Origin: Medicago truncatula
Taxonomy: Eukaryota; Streptophyta; Magnoliopsida; Fabales; Fabaceae
NCBI RefSeq assembly: GCF_003473485.1
Contig: NC_053047.1
Location: 33,652,972 to 33,716,971 of the forward strand
Reading direction: 5' to 3'
Length of the DNA stretch: 64,000 nt
Below the pieces are notes generated by a model. That model did no database searches and was not told the DNA's origin. It saw only the letters and a program-made list of their open reading frames with translations. Shown here one piece after another: positions 56,521-64,000 of this stretch. The stretch's first letter is position 1; every line of letters starts with the position of its first letter. The position numbers and the translations under genes are program-made.

Positions 56521-57310
56521 AGGATAAGATGTTAGCGGAGTGTAAGTTATTATTATCTGATATTTCTTTGTAGTCTATCTTCTCAGATGGTTGACTGTGG
56601 CTCCCGGATCCTTCATGGGGGTACTCAGTTCGAGGTATCTATGATATGTTCACTACTCAAGAGCACCCGCTTGTGTTCAGACTTAGATTTTATTTGGCAC
56701 AAACAGGTTTTGTTGAAGGTCTCCATTTTTGCGTGGCGGTTGCTTCGTGATCGTTTACCAACTAAGGTGAATTTGGCAAAGCGAGGTATCATTTCTACAG
56801 CAGATAAGTTTTGTGTGGCTTGGTGTCGTCATGAGGAGGACATTCAACACTTGATCCTCTCATGTAGCCCTTTTGGTATTTTGTGGCAGTTAGTGCAATC
56901 GTGGATCAGTTTTGATGGTGCGAATTCTCAGGTGATTACAGATCATTTTCAGCAGTTCATTTATTACAAAAATGATCTGAAATCACATGGTCCTTTCTTC
57001 AGTTGATTTGGTTAATGTGTGCTTGAAATGTGTTGAATGAGCGTAACAAGTTATTTAAGCAGAAAGAAAATACTATGTTTCAATTATTAGAAAAAGTTAA
57101 GTCTTATTCTTTATGGTGGCTTAAAACTAAGAAATTCCGTTTTGTTTTTTAGACTCATATGTGGTGGTCGAGTCCGCTTGTTTGTTTGGTCATCGGTTGA
57201 TTTGTATTTGTATTTAAGTGCTGACTTTGTAAATTTTTTGTGGTCTCTTTGATACACCTTATGCCGAAGAGATTGCTTGTCAATATTAATATATATCATT
57301 TTTGCTTGTT
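56521..57310 (+). pseudogene. LINE 3' end: zf-RVT domain and 3' tail
   Basis: The open frame 56587-57006 contains FIWHKQVLLKVSIFAWRLL, RDRLPTKVNLAKRG, CVAWCRHEEDIQHLILSC and FGILWQLVQSW, the complete core of the plant L1 zf-RVT domain. It is followed by stops and a 3' tail ending near 57310. The 5' part including RT is absent, as expected for a 5'-truncated LINE insertion. It belongs to the same general family as the fragments at 55.5 and 63.5 kb. Confidence 0.88.
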
Positions 57311-59120
57311 AAAAAAAATTATCAAAGTGTTTCATTTTTTTAGATAGACGAAACGATAAAAGCTAACATAGTATTTCTAATTTTCTATTATCATAAAGTA
57401 TGAAAACATGTCTATAACATTATTAAAAACTATAATTCAAAAATAAGTAATTGAAAATGCATTGAAAACTAAAAGTAATAATCTATTTAGAATAATTTTA
57501 TTTTACAAATCAAATAAATATTGTGAGATGGATGGAATATCATGTCTCCCTTTCATCATCTTTCTTAGTATCATGTCCAAATTTTTTTATTAAAATTTTA
57601 GATTAACATATAAATAATTCACTAGAAATATCTTTATTTCAAATTCATTATGGGTTATTTTATTTACTGTGTAAATACAAAAACTAGTAATTGTTTGTTG
57701 CAGTGTAAAACACTAAAACGGCAGAGAGTGGTACACAACAGGGATGAGGTTGTGTCGTTTTCAAGTACTGCTGGGAAAGGGAGTGGAAAGAAGGTTTTGT
57801 AGTTGAAACTTGATAGGACTGGAATATTAAATATTACACACGGTTATAGGTGGAGAATAAAGTTAAAACTTTATAAAAGCTATTTCTATTGGAGAAAAAA
57901 AAAATTATATGAGTTGACTTCGAGATTTTTTAGAGTCAAGATGGACTTTAAAGTTCAGAAATTCTTCAAAAAATATCTACTTATATATTATCTATCAATT
58001 AATGAGTTCTTGTCTACCGTAAAATTAAACTCGCAATTTTACGGATGAATGAACTTCTAACCAACTGAGTCATAATTTTTATTTTGTATAAAATCTATTT
58101 CTGTTCTTACACTCCAACTTGACCCACTGTATTTTGTTTTGTTTTTATTATCCAACTCAACTCTACAATGACGTGAAGGTTTCCTAGAATATCAAATATG
58201 CCATTTTTTTGATTTATTTAAAAGAAAATGATTTCAATGCTTAAACTATGAGTCCATTGATTGCAATTGGGAGGTTTGTGTTTTTCCTGGTAGTTTCTTG
58301 AACTAAACAAGTAGCAAAATCCAGCAAAAGTTCCAAATACAAGTTGGTTACAAATATGGTAATTTTCTTAATCAAGGGGGTGGAAAGTCCCCGAGCGTGC
58401 CTAGAAAATTTGTTTTACTTTTTTATTTATTTATGGAAAAAAAATTTAATTTTTAAAAATCTGGATACAAATTTAGAGGGTTTTAAAAAAGTTGTGGAAA
58501 TTCTATTTTGCCTTGAATTAAGCTTTTCCTTAGAGGAGGTAGAAATCATAAATCTTATATTTGTGGAATGAAATGATTTTTTTTCCCAATATTTTATTAA
58601 AATTGTGGAATAAAATTTTCGAATATAAAATTTGAATTTTTTCTATATTTGTATACAGATTTTTAAAAAAATTTCAGATTTTTTTTACCTCTTTTGAAAA
58701 TTTATTTATTTATTTATTTTGAAAATTAAAATCCAGAATTTTTTTAAAATATTTTTAATTTTAAAAAAATCTGATTATATTTTCTGATTTTTTTTAATTT
58801 TTGAAAAAAAAAAATATATTTTTTTAAATTTTTTGGAAACAAATATGACTATTTTTTTATTTTTTAATATGTTGGAAATTTTTTTAATATTTTGAATTTT
58901 TAAAAAATTAATTTTCGATTTTTTAAATTTTTGGAACAAAAAACTGAATATTTTTATGATTTTATGGATTTTTTTAATTTTTTAAAACTTATTTTCAAAT
59001 ATTTTAAAGATAAAATCTGATGTGGATATATTTTTTACACGTGGTCAATTAAAAAAAAATGAAAAAAAAATGTCAAATCAATGCCACGTAAGAGAATTTG
59101 CTGAGTTGGATGGAGGATGG
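57311..59120. other. AT-rich, low-complexity intergenic region
   Basis: 58570-59070 is dominated by T-runs and A-runs (TTTTTAA(A)TTTT words). Frames there are artefacts of composition. No gene seen. Confidence 0.5.
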
Positions 59121-60039
59121 GTGTTTTTCTGAAAAAAAAAAGTTTTACAAGGATGCAATTCAAACCGAAAATTTTATAGGGATGAAAACCGGAAATGATC
59201 TATATTACAGGAGTGAAAAGCACTATTAATCCTTATTTATACTATCAATTAATAACTTAGTCTTGTCAAAAAAAAAAAAAAACTTAGGATCTCTGAACTT
59301 AATTGATTGTTGTAAAATGGTCTAATAACTAAAAAAAAAAGTCTCCAATTGATCCCTTAAATTTTTGTATGTTACATGTTTCGGTCCCTTGTTATGTCTA
59401 ACTGGCGTTTGACATGGCAAAATCATAGGTAAGTTGGAAAATATCATTCAACAATATAAAAGGAATGTATGATTGAAAATTAGGGTTCATGTATCTTCTT
59501 CTCCCTTCCATCACCATTTTCGACCCTTTTTTTCTTCTTGTCATTCACCATCACCATACTTCTTCTTTGTTGCTATTTTTTTGTTATTTTATTTGCGAAT
59601 CATGTTCAATCAGTCATCCAAAAGCCTATCATGACACTAGGTACAACAACAATCCATTGGTTAAGTTGGATCCTATTGGAATATACTTTGATATAATGTT
59701 TTATGAATTGAAAAAATAGAGTGTGCGGGTCACACATAAAATAGAACACATATATTAGTAGTGTTTAAATTGCGGTATTTAATTTTAAATACTTGATAAT
59801 GATAAAAAAATAATAGTAATTATTATTTTTATTCGAGAATATCACTTCCTATAAATTTAGCTTATGATAGTTGTGATAAGAATAAGAATTTAATTGAATT
59901 TCTTATATTTTCTTCATTCTAATCCAATAATTTCTTTTGATCATATCAACAAGTGTTGTTGAACTGATTAATGGATAAACTCCTTTTTAATCTTATCCAT
60001 TAGAGTAACTGTTGTCACAATTTTTGCTAAAACAGTTAC
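59121..60039. other. Intergenic with the end of a dispersed repeat
   Basis: 59150-59235 (GGAAATGATCTATATTACAG, then GTGAAAAGCACTATTAATCC) matches the start of both units of the 389-bp tandem duplication at 8346 and 8735. 59345-59440 has retro/MITE-like wording (GTTTCGGTCCCTTG). No gene. Confidence 0.45.
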
Positions 60040-60586
60040 AGAATCTCTATATAAATAGATGACTCAACTTAGTTCAAAAAATACACCAAAGAGTTTCATT
60101 GAGTTGTCGGGAACTCTTTCTATCTTATCCCTTTCTTGACTTGTGTTGACGAGTCTTTCTTTTCTTCATCTCCTTTTTCTATCCCTTCGGAATTAAGAGT
60201 GTTTTTAAGACCATAGTCCCTTGCTGGTTTAATGCCCCTTTCGAATTAAGAATGATCTTAAAAACATAGTCCTTTCGATAATATATGTCCCTTCAGAATA
60301 AAGAGTACTTTTAAGATCATAGTCCCCCTATTTGGAATAACAATGTCCCGTCGGAATTAAGAATGATCTTAACGGTATATAAAAAGTATTTCAACATTTT
60401 TCTATTTGAGGAGAAATAGTGGTATCACCATATTTGAGTGGTCGTAGTGCCATATTGATGTTTTGGAGAAATTAAAGTTAGAATGGTGGTAACACCATAT
60501 TTGAGTGGTCTCAACACCATAACAGAGTGGTAACAATACCATATTAAAGTGATTTCAGTATTAAAGAGTGGTCTTAGTACCATATT
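60040..60586 (+). repeat. LTR-like repeat, left part, interrupted by the solo LTR
   Basis: A TATA box (TATATAAAT, 60048-60056) is followed by a leader. Four diverged ~55-base repeats then have TTCGGAATTAAGA...TCTTA(A) cores at about 60185, 60240, 60294 and 60353. Next come repeats of CACCATATTTGAGTGGTC. The sequence continues after the solo LTR at 62694. LTR identity is inferred from the promoter-like start; the family is unknown. Confidence 0.45.
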
Positions 60587-60632
60587 TGTAACGCCCTAGT
60601 TATTTATTTAATTAATTTAAAATTATGTGGAG

Positions 60633-60667
<35 letters not shown>

Positions 60668-62688
60668 GATGGTTTGATGATTTATGTGGAGTATATGCAT
60701 ATGTTTATATATATGTGATTTTTGGGTGATTTATGTGGTGTATTATTTTATTATATGGTTTATTTAATAATAATTAGAATAAGTATGAAATATTAATTAT
60801 TTTGGAGTTAGGGGAGTTATTTAATAATTATTAAAATTAGTGGGGAGCTAATGAAAATATAGGGAGTTAAGTAATGGGAAGTTAGGAAAAGAAAGATTAG
60901 AAGCAGTTGTACGTAAGAACTGACAAGTTGGGAGAAAAAGGGGAGAAGACCAAGTTAGAGCCAAGAGTGAATTTGCTGCACATTTCTTCTTCAATTTCTA
61001 AGGTAAGGGTGAGGTTTATTGCAATAGTGTAGACTTTAAATTCTGATTTTGAGTTTAACAGTTTTGATGAAAATTGGGGATTTTGGGTTTTATGTTGAAA
61101 TTGTGGATTTTGGAGTTGTGAATGTGAATTTGATGTTAGAAATAGGTTCTAAGTACATACAGAAAGTTAATTTGCATCTGTAAACTGATTTGGGGAGTGT
61201 TTGGAAGAAAAATGGGATTTTGGGGAAAAATCAGTTTTCTGCCCGTACTGATGTTCATCGCTCGCCTCGCGAGCATTCATGTCTCGCCTCGCGAGTGAAC
61301 AACATCATCACTCGCCTCGCGAGCAGTCCAACTCGCCATGGCGAGTAGCCCATAATAAAACTTGATTTTTGAAAAGTTGTTATAAGATGTTTTGGGGATG
61401 ATTTAAGGTACCTGGATGATTTTAATGATGAATGGTGAAAGTTTTAGGTTAAAAAGATGAATAGGGAACTTAGAATTTGGATTTGAGTGAGAAAATGTCA
61501 CTTTTTCCCGAGAGTACCTGATTTTCACTCGCCTCGAGTTCGCCTTGAACTCGCCATGGCGAGCTAGTGTTTTTGTGAACTCGCCATGGCGAGCAGATGT
61601 GCACGCGAGGCGAGCTGCACAGTTCCTGAGTGTGGTTTTGCTAGCTTGAATAGTGGTGGTTGAATGTTGTTGTATTTGGGCATGGTTATATATAATTATG
61701 CATTATTTTGGTTGTTTTAATTGCTGGATCGATGATTATTGATGATGGTTGAATGTATGTTATTTATTGAATCATACATATTATTATAGTGGAGTCACAT
61801 GGAGTTGCATTGCATGGTCAGTTGTATGTAGATATACACAAGTAGGTCCATTGCATATGCATAAAACAGCGGTGAGGGCTTCGGTCCTGGAGTACTAGTT
61901 GCTCAACAGCGGTGAGGGCTTCGGTCCTGATGAATGCTTTAACCATTCAAAAGCGGTGAGGGCCTCGGTCATGTTTGGTACCACATGCATATTGCATTTC
62001 ATTAAGAAGTCTAAGATGGTGTCTTAGCAGTGGTCATGTCATTTGCATGAGTCTTGGTTGTTGATGTCAGTTATTTTCTGATGGATGATGTTGGTGTTGA
62101 ATATGCATTTACATATATATTCATTGTGTTCATGGTGTATTGTTGATGTTGTTGTTACTTGTGACTTATACATATATTTGTTTACAAGATAAAGTGTTGT
62201 TGGTTAGGGTGTTAGATTCAATTGATGATTTTAATATCTATATTTATTGTTGTGAATCTCACCCCTTCTGCTTGAAAATGTTGCCCTTCCTATGGGTAAC
62301 TTGCAGGTGATCCTGAGTAGTAGGTGGTGGCTCAAAGTCGTGTCTAGGGCTCTGATACGTGGGATGGGATTTATCATTTTTATTATTGTTGCTTTTCCTT
62401 TCCATGTATCAAATTTTGGAACTTATGGTGTGGAGCCTTTTGTTGTCTTTGAACTATGATGTTGAATTATGTTAAGGCCTTTAATGCCTTAGACTATTGT
62501 TGGATGTTCATGAGGTTATGGATTTTGAAAACTATTCTGCTGCTATGTTTTCATAAATAATAAGTTGCTTGATTAAATAGTTTTATTTTCTATTTAAGAA
62601 ATTTTGAAATGACGTGTAGCATGCCCGTTGTGGAACTACTCTGATGTATATTTGATATTTAATTGTTTTTGGGTAACGGGGTGTTACA
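60587..62688 (+). mobile_element. Solo LTR of a Ty3/gypsy-type element (2102 bp) with TSD
   Basis: It begins TGTAACGCCC and ends GGGGTGTTACA (inverted-repeat ends TGTAAC/GTTACA), flanked on both sides by ATATT (60582-60586 and 62689-62693). There is an (AT)n run near 60636. Two clusters of self-complementary words (TCGCCTCGCGAG, TCGCCATGGCGAG) lie at 61258-61346 and 61528-61616. Three copies of GCGGTGAGGGC(T/C)TCGGTC lie at 61866-61972. There is no internal gag/pol, so it is a solo LTR. Gypsy assignment rests on size and end sequence. Confidence 0.88.
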
Positions 62689-62693
62689 ATATT

Positions 62694-63500
62694 TGAGGGT
62701 GCAATTCTCGAACAGTTTTCTACAGTGCATAGTTAACCGCACGGTTGTAGATGAACTTGTTTTATCCTGGAGACGGCGGCGTGGTTCATAGTTTGCTTTG
62801 CACAATTTTGGGCAGTGCCACAAAACGTCTTAAATTGAGCGACCTGGTCGCGACTCAATCTAGTAACAATTTCGGTAGATAATAGAATGAATTTGGAAAT
62901 CCAAATATAATAGTTTGGAAATTCAAAAACAACAATTTTTAAGACGTTTCTTTATGTTATGTCTACCGAAGAAGTTACTATTAAAGTTAAGTTGTCCCTA
63001 AATACAAAAAGGATAAATCAAGCTATTAACTGAAACGAGGAAGTGTTTGTTGTTATAACATCAACTCTACGAAATTTACATATGTAACTTGGAACCTGTT
63101 TGAAATTTATTTTCAAATTCAGAATCTTATTGTGAATAAATAACTTTAAATAATTATTTAGAGAATAGAACCGTGATGTGTTTCATTGATTAACGTATCG
63201 TAGTTAATTTTCTACTTGACAATTGACAAACAGAAATATATGACATATATATACCAAACTAGTGGAAACGGCAAACTCTCGATAGAACGGTGGTCAAGTA
63301 TTGCAATTTTTTTGTACAGTGCGTTGAAAAATATGATGCTAGGTTCGAAAATTGAAGATTGAGTGTACCATGTTTGAAGCACAGTGTGCCTGCGCTACCT
63401 AAAATTGATATAACTATAAGCACAGTGTTCTTTTGGTTCAGCGCATGAAGTATATTTACGTTATTGACTTAACTATAAGCTGGAGCACCAATTTTTGGTA
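62694..63500. other. Continuation of the interrupted LTR-like repeat, then intergenic
   Basis: 62694-62890 (GGGTGCAATTCTCGAACAG, CCTGGAGACGGCGGCG, GACCTGGTCGCGACTC) carries on the repeat broken at 60586. Beyond that there is AT-rich sequence with no gene. Confidence 0.4.
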
Positions 63501-64000
63501 AAAGGATATACATTTTTTGAACAAGTCAAAATGAAATTATATAAACAATAAGGCAGTCCCAAACGCAGAAGGTGTTCCCTAGAGACTACCTCCAAAACCA
63601 AGAGTTACAACCAATCCACAACAAAAAGACATTAGCCAATATCCAAACAAACAAGAGGGCTTGACGACCACTGCTGAGTTCCAAAAACAAAGGTAGTTTT
63701 TTTAACTTTAAGCCAACCTAAAGACAACATCTTAATCTTATCTAATAAACAAGGGATGGGGGTAACAACCTGATTAAAGAGACGGTTATTTCTTTCATTC
63801 CACACAACTCATGCACAAAGAAGCCAAATTAGTTGCATAAAAGAACGTCTAGCAACACCACCACCTGTCAAATGAGTAAACTGTAAAAAATGATCGAAAA
63901 TATTATCTGTGTCCACCCCATAGCAGCCAATCCAATCTCGCACCAGATGCCACAGAGAACCAAAAGTATTACACAATAAAAAGAGATGTTGCGCCGATTC
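63501..64000 (-). pseudogene. LINE 3' fragment (zf-RVT and tail), cut by window end
   Basis: The minus strand from 64000 reads ESAQHLFLLCNTFGSLWHLV, RDWIGCYGVDTDNIFDHFLQ, FTHLTGGGVARRSF and WNERNNRLFNQ. These are the zf-RVT domain and the conserved post-domain block of plant L1 elements, followed by stops. It continues beyond the window. It is clearly related to the 55.4-kb and 56.5-kb fragments. Confidence 0.85.

Noticed and set aside
60180..61980. Regularly spaced repeats that might suggest a CRISPR array
   Set aside because: Plant nuclear DNA; repeats are imperfect, inside LTR sequence, with no constant spacer pattern.
1..64000. tRNA, rRNA or known microRNA genes
   Set aside because: No cloverleaf-like B-box/A-box pairing or rRNA sequence was noticed by eye; a tRNAscan or Infernal run would be needed to exclude them.

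Overview
This is plant nuclear DNA. AT-rich intergenic sequence separates intron-containing genes, and LTR retrotransposons, LINE remnants and MITEs fill most of the rest. The gene families (TIR-NBS-LRR, CPR1-type F-box, NHL, plant mobile domain) and the style of the LTRs and repeats suggest a legume, most likely Medicago. The species is inference; the eukaryotic plant origin is clear from spliced genes and element families.

Layout. 1-2977: the 3' two thirds of a broken Ty1/copia element with its 3' LTR. 2978-10120: LINE and MITE debris, a probable gypsy LTR (5.2-6.3 kb), a decayed SIRE-type copia LTR (6.6-7.9 kb), a 389-bp tandem duplication (8.3-9.1 kb) and a PIF/Harbinger-like G-rich element (9.39-10.12 kb). 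10768-14544: a five-exon TIR-NBS-LRR resistance gene (1064 aa by my exon model) with one GC-AG intron. 16.3 kb: an RNase H fragment. 16.85-18.1 kb: an F-box pseudogene. 19.66-20.32 kb and 22.13-22.77 kb: a convergent, inverted pair of NDR1/HIN1-like genes with conserved promoters.

24-33.7 kb is the most unusual part. A large inverted repeat (arms about 24.07-25.77 and 28.57-30.54 kb) carries a gypsy reverse transcriptase fragment joined to hAT transposase remains in each arm. Its spacer holds a separate foldback element and a copia LTR with a triplicated tail. Next come a decayed plant-mobile-domain pseudogene and a palindrome with about 850-bp arms made of two retrotransposon ORF1 copies. 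A MULE-type MITE sits in one arm of the large repeat, and the other arm preserves its empty site.

35.08-38.14 kb: an eight-exon minus-strand gene for a CDCA7-like zf-4CXXC_R1 protein (317 aa). Its large intron holds nested MITEs, and a mitosis-type MSA element lies upstream. 38.7-39.3 kb: a LINE fragment. 40.5-48.5 kb: a probable gypsy LTR, a SIRE-type solo LTR with target duplication, a hAT MITE inserted exactly at its edge, an RNase H tail and a mariner-like MITE. 52.8-54.4 kb: a four-exon Nudix hydrolase gene (193 aa, minus). The rest is LINE 3' fragments (55.4, 56.5 and 63.5 kb), AT-rich sequence and a 2.1-kb gypsy solo LTR with perfect 5-bp target duplication (60587-62688) inserted in another LTR-like repeat.

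The host genes look independent of each other: immune receptor, two NHL genes, a chromatin-type zinc finger protein and a Nudix enzyme. No operons, rRNA, tRNA or CRISPR were seen. Exon coordinates come from reading splice sites and frame continuity by eye, with no transcript data.
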